Assembly: GCA_036346225.1 (NCBI GenBank)
Contig: JARFIW010001189.1
Location: forward strand, 62,001-126,000
Length of the DNA stretch: 64,000 nucleotides
Direction: 5' to 3'
From: Platerodrilus igneus
Lineage: Eukaryota > Arthropoda > Insecta > Coleoptera > Lycidae
The notes under the pieces were generated by a model, which was not told the origin of the DNA, ran no database searches, and saw nothing but the letters and a program-made list of their open reading frames with translations. Position 1 is the first letter of the stretch; the number at the start of each line of letters is the position of its first letter. Positions 19,919 to 29,639 of this stretch are shown here, piece after piece. The translations under genes and the position numbers were made by a program.

Positions 19919-21216
19919 TCAATTGATACTGCTTCGTCTCAATCGATTTTTCGAACCATAATTTTGAAGCAAAATTTTGACAACTATAATGCAGGCTGCT
20001 AAAAGACCTAATGGATCATATATTTGTGAAACACCTGCTAAAATTGATCTCTTAGTGCTTTGATTTGAAGTATTCGGAGCTAATATTTTGTAAGTCAAAA
20101 TATCTGTTGTTGGAGACCAAAAGATACCTAACGTCTTAGAATTTTCAGAAATTCCAAATTGCAATATATTAATAGGCGAATCAAAATTTTTAAATGTAGG
20201 TTTAATATCCTTAAGAATTGAAGCCGTATTGGATACCCACTTGCGTAGATTAAAACCTGCTTGGTGCAGAATATCTGAAACTTCTACACACGTTTGTGTA
20301 AGTTCCTGTAATGAGTCTGAACCATGCAAGAAATCGTCTACGTAGAATGAATTAGCGATTGCATGAGAAGCTGATGGAAATGACTCAGCATTTTCAATGG
20401 ATAATTGATGCAGACATCTTATTGCAAGAAATGAAGCACTCGTAGTACCATATGTTATTGTATTTAATTGGTAAACCTCTAGAGGACCTTTAGGATCCTT
20501 TCGCCACAAGATTTGTTGCAAGAATCTTTGTTCTGGAATAATCCATATGCATCTATACATTTTCTCAATGTCTGAGGATACGACGTAAGAAAATTGTCTG
20601 AAACGTAAGAGAATTGAAAAAAGATCGTTTTGTATGGTAGCACCTGCCATCTGAATTTGATTTAAGGATACCCCACTGCTTGTTGGACAAGAACCATCAA
20701 ATACGACTATGAGCTTTGTGGTCAGACTGTCTTCCTTTAATACCCCATGATGAGGAATGAAATATGTGACATTAGAGACTGAACTAGAATCTGTCACTTG
20801 AGACATGTGAATAAAAACCCGATATTCATCCATGAATTGGAAGTATCTGTCACGCAATTCTGAATTTGCTTGAAGTTTGCGTTCAAGATTGTAAAACGTT
20901 TTTTAGCTATTTGCTCAGAATCACCTAATAAGTTTACGGATTCCTTAAATGGAATAGTAACCATAAATCTTCCATCACCATGCCTCTTGAAAGTAGAAAC
21001 AAAATGATTCTCGAAATCTGCTTCCTCTTTGGAAATATAGTTTTTGGAGGTTTCTATTTCTTCGACCTCCCAAAACCGAGCAAGTTGATCTTGAACGTTC
21101 ATCTGCCTAGTGAAATTGCAATGAGAACGCTCAGAGTTACGTGAAACATTATGAATAGGACCCGAAATGATCCACCCCAACTTAGCAAAGTAACGACCAA
21201 AACAAATCAACTCCAA
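19919..21216 (-). pseudogene. pol: BEL reverse transcriptase
   Basis: The linker part 21216-20794 includes GRYFAKLGWIISGPIHN, FWEVEEIETSKNYISKEEAD and TIPFKESVNLLGDS. The polymerase part 20857-19919 has VSSDIEKMYRCIWIIPEQR (first catalytic Asp), QLNTITYGTTSASFLAIRCL and the active-site FYVDDFLHGSD. The two frames overlap by about 60 bases, so one frameshift separates them. A further shift near 19940 interrupts the link to RNase H. YVDD with these flanking blocks is typical of BEL/Pao. Confidence 0.88.
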
Positions 21217-21652
21217 TCAGTAAGTCGATAGAAGACGCAGTATGAAAAGATGGATCAGCAAGCCTAATATTTTTTGGAATGCTTAACAAAGATGTATTAA
21301 TATTTTGAGTGGGTATGCGCTCACAAATATTTGGAATAACCAAGCATGAAAGTTTTGATGTGAAATCGTTATGCGGCGATTTTATTTGAATATCGTATTT
21401 GTACCTAACGCAAGAAGATACTTGACCTATACCTACAATTGAAATATTGTAGGTGGTTTTCTGTAGACCTAATAAGTCGCACAGTGTTTGTGTAATGAAA
21501 ATAGATTCTGATGCACTGTCGAGTAGTACTCTGCAATCATGAGTTCTACCTTGTTTATCAAAGACCTTTATTACTGCAGTCGATAACAAAGTTAGATTCT
21601 TTGAATTTGTGTAGTTTGAAAGTACAACAGACGCATTTTCTTTGTTTTCCAC
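21182..21652 (-). CDS. pol: BEL aspartic protease
   Basis: The 156-residue segment contains CRVLLDSASESIFITQTLCD, where DSAS replaces the more usual DSG/DSGS of the active site but keeps the Asp. It is followed by a flap-like VGIGQVSS region and the LLIGVDLFW end block. This is the DUF1758-like protease found in BEL/Pao elements, which cleaves the polyprotein. The 3' end overlaps the RT-linker frame by 35 bases, pointing to a frameshift at about 21200. Confidence 0.82.
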   Translation of the reverse strand: MENKENASVVLSNYTNSKNLTLLSTAVIKVFDKQGRTHDCRVLLDSASESIFITQTLCDLLGLQKTTYNISIVGIGQVSSCVRYKYDIQIKSPHNDFTSKLSCLVIPNICERIPTQNINTSLLSIPKNIRLADPSFHTASSIDLLIGVDLFWSLLC

Positions 21653-21661
21653 ATCGACTTC

Positions 21662-22217
21662 TTAATGAAGCAATGTGTTGTGTCTCTGTGGACACTTTTT
21701 ACATGATCCAAATCTGCAATCATTTACTGAATGTCCCGAATTTAGACAATTCATGCATAAATGTGCATTTTGAACATGTTCAATACGTGAATGAATCGGT
21801 GAATTTAGAAAGTCTTCGTGACCAGATGAAAAATGCGGTAACCGAATCGTTGGAAGCTTTACTTGTACTTGTACTTTGTGCTTGAGACAATGCTAATGAT
21901 TCCGGCGGACTACTTGTACTTGCAGTTCCTGCAGAATCGCAGTGTAAATTAATTAATACCTCTGCTTGTGAAACAATTTTGAAATACTTATCTTCAAATA
22001 AGATACGCTCTTTTCCTTGATCGGAATCTAGAAGCTCAATTTGCGTCTGAATATCATCAAAAACTGAAAAACACAACTGCTCTAATTTGTGCAACCGTTT
22101 TTGTAATTCAATAACACTCATTTGCTTAATATCAAAGGATTGCACCACCTTACTAAACCTTGTAAGTTGAGCTTTAAGCGTGCCTCGTTTTGACACTAAC
22201 GCTGCTAATTCTGTCAT
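21662..22217 (-). pseudogene. gag: BEL gag, internally deleted
   Basis: The probable start is the Met of MTELAALVSKRGTLKAQLT (ATG at 22217). The N-terminus has the helical DUF1759-like character (IELQKRLHKLEQLCFSVFDD) followed by a Ser/Thr-rich stretch. It then shifts frame and reaches two zinc knuckles, CMNCLNSGHSVNDC and CKKCPQRHNTLLH, the CCHC pair that ends BEL gag, with a stop at 21662-21664. About 200 residues of the central capsid part expected in the family are missing, so the protein could not form particles. Confidence 0.8.
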
Positions 22218-22924
22218 TTTATAATGTACAAATTCTGTATTGAAATGAAATAAGAAATAAAATCGCAAAGCGTGTGCTGTATGAATGAATCTAGTACGAA
22301 ATCTGCAAAATATCTGAATGTGATATCGTATTTCGTACTCTTAATGTATGCAACTTTATTGTAATATCCATATAACTTAATGCTATAATGAATAAAATGT
22401 AATTTTATCTTTTAAACGCTATTAAATACTGTAGAAGAAATATTGAAATGTAGTATTAAAATGTGAGATCAATGTGCAGTGAAAAAAGTGTATTAGTAAT
22501 TGGAACAAACTCACAGATAGAAATATGCTTCGCCTTTTGCTGAATGGCAAATGTGCAAGTTGAATTCTTGTAGGTATGAGTTCGTTTTTTTTTTATCTTG
22601 AACACTGCTGTTGGTTGCTAAACTGACATGTATTCGACGACAAGAAGGACCATAAATTGTTAATGTAATAACCATTTGTTTATGACACTAAAGTTCATTG
22701 TATAAAAAGAAACTGCACAAGCTTTGCATTGGTGTACTGAATGGAAATTAGTTACCACATTTTTTTTTTATATTTGAAAAACTTTGACATTACTCTTGAT
22801 TATTTCTAATGACTCCTTGATCCACATTTTAGAGCCAAGTTACTTGAAGTATGAAATGTACAGTGCATGTACATTATAATTATTTATGGTTCCGGGTTTG
22901 GACCGTGTCATTTTACAAATTAAG

Positions 22925-22966
22925 GTCGACGTTTCGCCCACTTTTGTAAGGGGCTTCATCAGGACA
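22925..22966 (-). ncRNA. hammerhead-ribozyme-like core, left arm (intact)
   Basis: On the minus strand CTGATGA (22962-22956) is followed by GCCC (stem II 5' side), a loop, GGGC (stem II 3' side), then CGAAAC (22936-22931) and GTC (22930-22928). These are the conserved nucleotides of a hammerhead core with a minimal stem III. Stem I can pair GTC before CTGATGA with GAC after the cleavage triplet. Such short-stem-III hammerheads are known from Penelope-like elements and may act as dimers. Activity is inferred. Confidence 0.6.
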
Positions 22967-23001
22967 ATAAATATATTTATTGTAACCATAATATATTTAT
23001 T

Positions 23002-23042
23002 GTCCTGATGAAGCCCCTTACAAAAGTGGGAAAAACGTCGAC
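23002..23042 (+). ncRNA. hammerhead-ribozyme-like core, right arm (degenerate)
   Basis: The same motif on the plus strand has CTGATGA (23005-23011) and GCCCC, but CGAAAC is replaced by AAAAAC (23031-23036). The G and the stem II closing C are therefore lost, which should abolish cleavage. Confidence 0.5.
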
Positions 23043-23175
23043 CTTAATTTGTAAAATGACACGGTCCCAACCCGGAACCATAAATAATTATAATGACTCC
23101 GGCCGTGAAAGCCTCCGACAATATCAGTGCATGTACAAATGAATGTATATAAGTTTAATAAATCTTAACAGCTAC

Positions 23176-23577
23176 CAGAACCTTACAAGTGATTTAAATT
23201 CTTTATACATGCAGTAATGTATTGGTTAATTGTTCTGAAAGCAAATTACATATGTTAAAATCAAGGCACGCAAACAACATGCTGAACTAAGCTTTCGAAA
23301 ACAAGATAAGAAATAACATTTGTTTTAACAAATGCTGTAAACCACATGTTACTATGATTGATGTAACTTAATATTTTTTTTATACATAGTTTGACAAGAA
23401 TGACTTCCAAATTTGAACATTTGATTAATAAAATAAATTCATTCTGTAAATTTTAAATATTGAACCGTTAAAAGTTAAGCTTCTTTCTGTTAATAAACAT
23501 GTTGCTAAATTATCTGTACTGGAGGTATTTGCACATCAAAGCATAAAGTAATTTAAAATGAACAATAAAATATTACG

Positions 23578-23651
<74 letters not shown>

Positions 23652-24385
23652 GTGTGTGTGTGTGTATACGAAATAAATTATGGCACATGCAGCAAAAATT
23701 TCGGGAAATCAAATGGGCTTACCCACGGACGTCATTGACCTAACAACTTGTCAGCACTTGTTGCGATGTGAGCATCCAGCCACGTGTCGGTACTATCAAA
23801 CAATTCCGCTTACCATTTTGTGCGAAGTGTATTTCCATATAGATAAATTATTTGTACATCAACCAAATAGAATAATCTTAAAATTCCATTAGAACTATTG
23901 TAGTTTATTGAAGTTACATTATAAATTACAAAACTTGCACTGCAAAATATATTATTAAAATCGTAATCAATCACCTATAAAACAAACCGTTTGTAAAGAC
24001 TAATCACTTCATAACTTTAAATTTAAATTTTATTTGTGTCTGCGTTTACGCCAGGAAAACTTAATTTCCTGCAACATGTCGTCTGCTTTTATATCGCAGA
24101 GCAGTGACCTTTAGGCTCGAGGAGCAAACAAAAAGTGAACATGTCACACATGTCGACCAACAACATGAGGATCATAGATATTCCACTACGAATAAGAAAC
24201 ACGCGCAAGATATGTAATAGTGTTATCAGTTATATTAATAAAATGCTTTAATTTTATTGGTTTATTAAATATACAAAAGTGTTGGAATTCATATTAGGTA
24301 AAGTGTTAAATAAATAAATGATGAATTAATGGTTTTGTAGCAGTAATGTTAACGAATAATTCACGTCGGAAATTTTTTATGTTAC
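23176..24385. other. spacer with an (AT)n(TG)n microsatellite
   Basis: Contains (AT)n at 23580-23648 passing directly into (TG)n to about 23665. A 70-codon frame at 23680-23892 starts MAHAAKISGNQMGLPTDVID, but I see no domain and the frame may be chance. The remainder is AT-rich without recognised features. Confidence 0.45.
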
Positions 24386-24705
24386 AGCAGCACAAAACTC
24401 GGGATTATCGGCACAAAACAGTACTATGGTGGCACAAAATAGTCTATCCAAAATTGTGAATGAGCGAAGCTCCCGTTTCTTCAGCCCCTCCCACAATATC
24501 TCTGCTTGGGAAGCAGCACAAAACTCGGAGTTACCGGCACAAAAGAGCACTAACGAGGCACAAAATTCTGACAAACGTTCTGTTCAGGATTGTAAGTGGG
24601 CGGGGCTTCCCTTACCTTAGCCCCTCCCACAATATCCCTGCTTAGGAAGTAGCACAAAACTCGGCGTTACCAGCACAAAATAACATTAACGCGGCACAAA
24701 ACTAT
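24386..24705 (+). repeat. ~136-bp satellite, locus 2 (about 2.4 units)
   Basis: The same units as at 14949-15653: GCAGCACAAAACTCGGG at 24386, again near 24513 and 24650, with the CTCCCACAATATCTCTGCTTG junction. The first unit carries an internal deletion at the ACAAAAT block. All central parts here are type B. The array ends in unrelated sequence followed by a run of nine G near 24726. Confidence 0.85.
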
Positions 24706-25964
24706 AAAATACTCCAATCTCAAAAATTAGAAATGGGGGGGGGAGGCAACGAAATCGAGCTGCCTCTTTGAATATGCTAGCACTACTCAAATTAACAAAA
24801 ATCTACTCACCTTTTAAGGTTTCAAAGTTACATTAATTTAATCAGACTCTCGTCTTTGTGTCTAGCCACTCCTGTCTTTCCGTTGTTGTAAACCTTTTGT
24901 CCAACAAAACATTTTGCATGTTGCATCACCAATTAAAGCAACATTCAAGACGTCATAAAAGTTTTAAATCAACACGCCACCGAGATGATGTATCAAAGAA
25001 ACGTTCAGATTCCACTTTCATGACACTAATAATGTTTTCTAGCACATTTTAGGGTTAGTAATCCGCCAATCTATTTGAAGTTCTAACAACTTTGTTCAAA
25101 GCGTAAGTTTTGACGCTGCAATATAAATTTGCCACGAATTTTTCGTTGGATTCAGTAATACTACGCTAAAGCTTGATTAAAAGCTTTAATCAGAAAGGAA
25201 AGAGTGCCTCACCTCGATTGCATTAAATCTGCCTCTCCGTTTTAAATCGAAGTGGTTTTATGTTTAGACAGAATAAGTTTCGACGTAATAGGATTTGGGT
25301 TAAACCTTAAAAGAAACGGATATCGCAAGAAAGTCTTCGGCTTGGAAATTTAGGATTGGTTTTCTTTGATCTTTTGTTTATGCGTGGTATGGGGTACTGC
25401 TGTAGTGTTGGAGTGGTTTTTGCTCTTAGGGTAATATTTAAACTCCAAAAGCTTTTGCTATGAAAAGATATGCAACAGTCTTTATTTATAGCTGTGCTAT
25501 AAAAGTATAATTGGTTGTGACACGAGCTAAGCAAGGCCTGAAGTAATAGAGTGGCGTTTTCCTACAGTTATTTTACCTTGTTTGATTGTCCTCGTGTATA
25601 TAGTGCAGGCAAACTATATATAAAAACACACGGAATGCACAGAAACACTGTATGGGATTAAAAACATTATATGTAGAATATACTCGATGCACCTGCTAAC
25701 ACTTTTCACAGAAGTTGGATAGAACATATGTGTTCACTATTCGTTACTGTGATTAGTTCGTCCTTCGTAAACATAACAGTTGAGAAAACTTTTGACGTAG
25801 CAGATGCAGCAATGGACAAATGCTACTTAGTAATGTACTCAATCAGCATATTAACGTTAAAGAACTCCATTTTAAAAGAAACGACTACAAGGTGCATCCC
25901 AAAGTAAACAGAACTTCTTCATAACAGCACATTACAGTGATGAACTGCATCTAACAAGAAAAAG
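24706..25964. other. spacer without recognised genes
   Basis: Contains a G9 run at about 24726 and a near-palindromic AAGCTTGATTAAAAGCTTTAATC near 25171. Short ORFs (up to 75 codons) show no domain. Confidence 0.35.
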
Positions 25965-26455
25965 CACCGGCTATGTTCGAAGACAACAAACATAGAAACA
26001 AGAAGAAAATTGTTGAAAGCATGTGTAAAGTATAGCACAGTACGTCTATGAAATAGGGGCATTAGGAGAAGCGTACAGAAAACGGCAAAAGCCTTTTGCA
26101 ATGTTGTGCTTCAGATGTAAGATGATGGTAGCATGGACAGACAAAGTTAATAACAAATAAGGTTGTTGAAATGGTAGAGGGATAAAGATATCTGTAGAAA
26201 ACAAATAAAAATAGGAGAAATAGAAGGGCAGCGTACGTTCTAAGGCATTTACGGGATATAGTGCGGGATATATTACAAGCAGGTATAGGAAAAAAGAGTT
26301 AGAGGTAGACCTATATCAGAGTTTGCACACAGATAGTGAAAGATGCAGACTGTGTAAAGTTTCAGGGAAATATGTAGGTTAGCACAGAATATGAAACAAT
26401 GAGGGAACGCGTCTAACGAATTCCAGGACTGAAGACCTAATGATGATGATAGTAG
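25965..26455 (+). mobile_element. LINE 3' end (reverse-transcriptase C-terminus remnant)
   Basis: Read with frameshifts, the plus strand gives RRKLLKACVKYSTV near 25990-26040, CRCKMMVAWTDKVNNK-like sequence near 26105-26150, then GRPISEF and SFREICRLAQNM near 26300-26390, ending just before TGATGATGAT. Blocks of the type KLLKAC, MLRIxWTDKV, GRGRPR and RLAQNR are the C-terminal signature of widespread LINE ORF2 proteins, and the short ATG-repeat tail fits a LINE 3' terminus. It is 5'-truncated and multiply broken. A shorter relative lies at 58515-58690. Confidence 0.6.
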
Positions 26456-27079
26456 CAGTTACATTTTGTGTTCAAACGGCAAATTCATATCCTGCTATAC
26501 TTGCAACTGCATTAATAAATTATTAATGACTATATCGCGTTTGAAGTCAAGATATAAAATGTTCTAAACATATTGTTTCCGAGGCCTTTTAATACAAAAC
26601 AATTCGTCTCGTTTCGTTTACACATTGCTCGTCTTGTCGTCGAGAACGGACGTAATAGCTTGAGCTCCGTGCTTTTAGCTTATTTTTTCGTGTACATTTA
26701 CAGTTTTCAATGATTTGCTATGGTAAAAGTGTTTACATCTTGCGAGTCTTACATACCATAAAAATTATAAATTTATCGCTACACGACCTCACCTAGAAAC
26801 CTGCACGTGACAAGTGCAAAGTACTCTTAAAACAATTAATCAGTCCAGATGATGCAATTAATTCACCCAGTCACAAAAAATTAGAAGAATCATGCCAATT
26901 ATTAATATCAAATTCAATATCAATAAGAATCTCAACACAATACCTACAATTACGAAGCATCGGTGTTGTTACATTGCAAATAAGAATGTATATTTTTAAA
27001 TTCCAACGACAGGGTATAGAAATCCATAACATAAGTATCGACATTAACGTCACCAAATATATATAAAAAAAAACAATTA
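26456..27079. other. spacer without recognised genes
   Basis: No ORF or RNA gene recognised; AT-rich. Confidence 0.35.
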
Positions 27080-27159
27080 TGACATCTCAACCAACCCGGT
27101 CGGTAGATGCTGTAATCCCTTTCGTAAGATCTGGAGCTACCTCACGTACACCCCCTACA

Positions 27160-28247
27160 AAATTCACGATCGAGATCGTTTTCAGAAAATTCAAACCCTA
27201 CAAAACGACTAAGGGATGAAGAAGAAGAAGGTATGGATGATACAATAACACCGTCGTTACTTAACATCAGTCTAATAAAACCAGAGCTAACTGAGTACGT
27301 ATACAAAGACACAAGCAAAATAAATAGAGCGAGCGCCAACTTCATATTATAGAAGATTGAACAACTATCACATATTGCAAACGAGGCCGTCCAATCTATA
27401 CATATATCAAAGACAAAGCTACAGGTAGTACAGAAACGTTTAGATGATACCATTCAAATAGTCGCAAACGTAAATATAACCCTACACAACCACCAACACG
27501 AACTCTTACCCACGCCGCTACAACATCTCTAAAACCACCCTCACAACACGCTCCTTTAACAAGACCACCATCTAAAATTAATACACTTAAACCAACCTGC
27601 TCTGAAGCCATCCACAACGAACTCCTTAAAGTAATCAAGACCAACCTCCGACCTTCCTTCCGAACCTGAATATCCAAAGCATCCGGCCCACTAAATCTTC
27701 AGTCACCATCCGCACCAACAAACCCACCGATATAAACCTCATTTCCACCCTTACGCAAAACACCTGCAGTATACACTTACCCAAACCAAAGCTCCTACAA
27801 CTCATTATTTTGAACCTAGATAAAGAAATCCCCTCCTTGGATGTCCTAAACCTTATCTACCACCAAAACTCTCGAACTCTTAATTCCAGAGGACTCCTAC
27901 AAATCCGAAGTCTCCATAGCCATCCGCCGCCCTAAAACTGATCAGACCGACAACCTTATCCTTAATGTCTCTCTCAAACTCAGATCCATTCTTACCACCA
28001 ATTGTTTATAGACTACATATCGTGTACAATAAGAGATCTAGTCACAGTTACCCGCTGGTACAACTGCCAGCGTTTTGATCGTTCGGCCAAATCCTGGTGC
28101 TCCTCTACCTCCTGCGGCCGCTGTTCCAAATTCCACCTCACCAAAGACTATCCAAATCATTCTACCGCCGCTCCTACCTGCTCCAACTGTTTCTACATCA
28201 ATCACCCCCATGTCTACTCTGTCAGCAGTCCTGAGTGTCCCGTCTAA
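27160..28247 (+). pseudogene. R1-like LINE ORF1 (gag-like, zinc knuckles)
   Basis: Fragments of one protein are recognisable in shifting frames. A helical N-terminal part lies near 27350-27530 (KLQVVQKRLDDTIQIVANV), then a middle region at 27680-27990 (DINLISTLTQNTCSI, LNLDKEIPSLDVLNLIYHQN). The zinc-knuckle region at 28040-28247 gives CQRFDRSAKSWCSSTSCGRC, then CSNCFYINHPHVYSVSSPEC. The spacing resembles paired CCHC knuckles of Jockey/R1 group ORF1 proteins, which bind element RNA. Several stops and shifts interrupt it. Confidence 0.7.
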
Positions 28248-28499
28248 AAGCAGTCCTTACATATGACCAAACTACGAAAGGACTAAAGGCATCTCGCACG
28301 AATACAGACACGAGAACTGTCTCTTTCCCATACCATTCTTAACTCCATACAAATAAACCTATAACACCTCCGCGCTGCCTCTCTAGGATTACTAAATGTC
28401 CTTCAACAGCACCGCATACATATAGCCCTTGTCCAAAAACCATAGCTAATCTACAACCGAATACCTAACCTCCCACCAAACTCACGCGCATACATTTAC

Positions 28500-28920
28500 C
28501 CGAATCCAACAATCCGAAACTTTACCTCAGCTATCATAATTACAGATCCGAGCTTAGATGCTTTCTATCTCACCTTCCTCTCCACTCCCCAAATAGCTGT
28601 CATAGAAATCCGTTGGAGGGCGGGGTCCACCTTCCTAGACTCCGCATGTTTCCAATTTAGCATAGACATCGACGCATACTTACAACAAATGACACACATC
28701 ATCTCCGTAATTGGAGACAAGCCGACAATATTATCCATGGACGCAAACGCTAAATCTAGCCTCTGGTTTAGTTACCACACGGACGACAATGGCAACGCAC
28801 TAGCAAACTTCATCTACCAACACCACTCTCTCTCCGTAATTCCTACGTGGGAATCCGTGAACAGTAAGTCAAATAAACCCTTTCCACGCCAGCAGCCTCT
28901 AACCTGTTAAATTCCTGGTC
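28500..28920 (+). pseudogene. R1-like LINE endonuclease domain remnant
   Basis: The open stretch 28689-28910 reads IISVIGDKPTILSMDANAKS, then SLWFSYHTDDNGNALANFIY and HHSLSVI. The DANAKSSLWFS block is the R1/Jockey-type APE endonuclease region in which the Asp binds metal. The upstream stretch FLSTPQIAVIEIRWRAGS at about 28575-28628 is part of the same domain. The rest of the endonuclease, to about 29600, is too broken to delimit. Confidence 0.7.
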
Positions 28921-29639
28921 AGTCTCCCGTATCCTCCAATCAGCGACTAAAACCATATCACCTTTGGAATCCTGCCTAACCTACCGCACAGAACACACCG
29001 GAAAACCTAATTCTACAATACTCACCAAGCAGACTGGACCCTATACCTTGATTCCTTTGCCAAACAAATTCTTGTATTTCCTTCAATAAGCTTGGCTGGT
29101 ACTAGCCCATACACCCTTGCTGGTCTAATAACTCAGTATATTCACTCATTCGCCTCAAATAACATCGCTAGGAAATTCCATTCACTTATGTCCCTTTCCA
29201 TTGTGGACACACAAACTGACACTCACCAGACACGCTCTCAATAATACACGGCACAGACTCCAGAGAGCAAGACGAAGCAACTTCGATCAAGCACTTATAA
29301 ATTCTCTATCGGTTATCTACACCACAGACAGAAGACATTATACAATGTTAATTATTACCTCCAGGAAAAGTAACTATAACGCTATCATCCACATATAACA
29401 GACTGACCCCTGGACAATCTACCAAAAGCTAGTTATACCCACAATAACACAAATTCTTACAGCTCCAAACCATATAACCCTCTCCACTTTTGACAACATA
29501 ATGAAAACACTTTTAGGTACTGCAGTCCCATACACCACCATTGACGTCCCAACAGAATCTCAAAAATTCCTAATCACAAATTCACAAATCCCTCCAGAAT
29601 CCTTTCCAGGCACTAAACCTCGACATCACCTTCTAAGAC

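Larger units (their letters stand above)
22874..23124. mobile_element. palindromic non-autonomous Penelope-like element
   Basis: Flanked by a 13-bp target duplication CAGTGCATGTACA (22861-22873 and 23125-23137). The interior is a near-perfect inverted repeat, about 22874-22980 against 22991-23095, with an 8-base spacer near 22983-22990, followed by a single-sided tail (GACTCCGGCCGTGAAAGCC...GACAATAT). Both arms contain the CTGATGAAGCCCC and CGTCGACC blocks of the hammerhead-ribozyme region found in Penelope-like retroelements. There is no ORF. Target duplications of this size fit target-primed reverse transcription. Confidence 0.75.
16437..23170 (-). mobile_element. BEL/Pao LTR retrotransposon with nested insertions
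   Basis: The left LTR (16437-16682) and right LTR (22658-23170, enlarged by an insertion) begin and end TGTTAATG...CTTAACA on the plus strand. A 5-bp duplication GCTAC flanks the unit (16432-16436 and 23171-23175). Genes read right to left: gag, aspartic protease, reverse transcriptase with YVDD, RNase H, integrase and a C-terminal DUF5641-like domain, the BEL/Pao order. On the minus strand a purine-rich AAGGTGGGATGTA precedes the 3' LTR and a TGGTCCTTC primer-binding-site candidate follows the 5' LTR near 22655. Several frameshifts and a gag deletion make it defective. By eye the LTRs differ at about 8 of 246 positions (around 3%). Confidence 0.9.
22658..23170 (-). repeat. 5' LTR of the BEL element, split by a Penelope-like insertion
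   Basis: Matches the left LTR from TGTTAATG at 22658 to CTTAACA at 23170, except for a 251-bp insertion plus a 13-bp duplication at 22874-23137. Removing the insertion restores a length close to the 246 bp of the other LTR. Confidence 0.85.

Noticed and set aside
27142..27677. Two minus-strand ORFs of 93-103 codons
   Set aside because: They are shadows of the CT/AC-rich R1-like ORF1 on the plus strand, which lacks stops on the reverse strand because of its composition.
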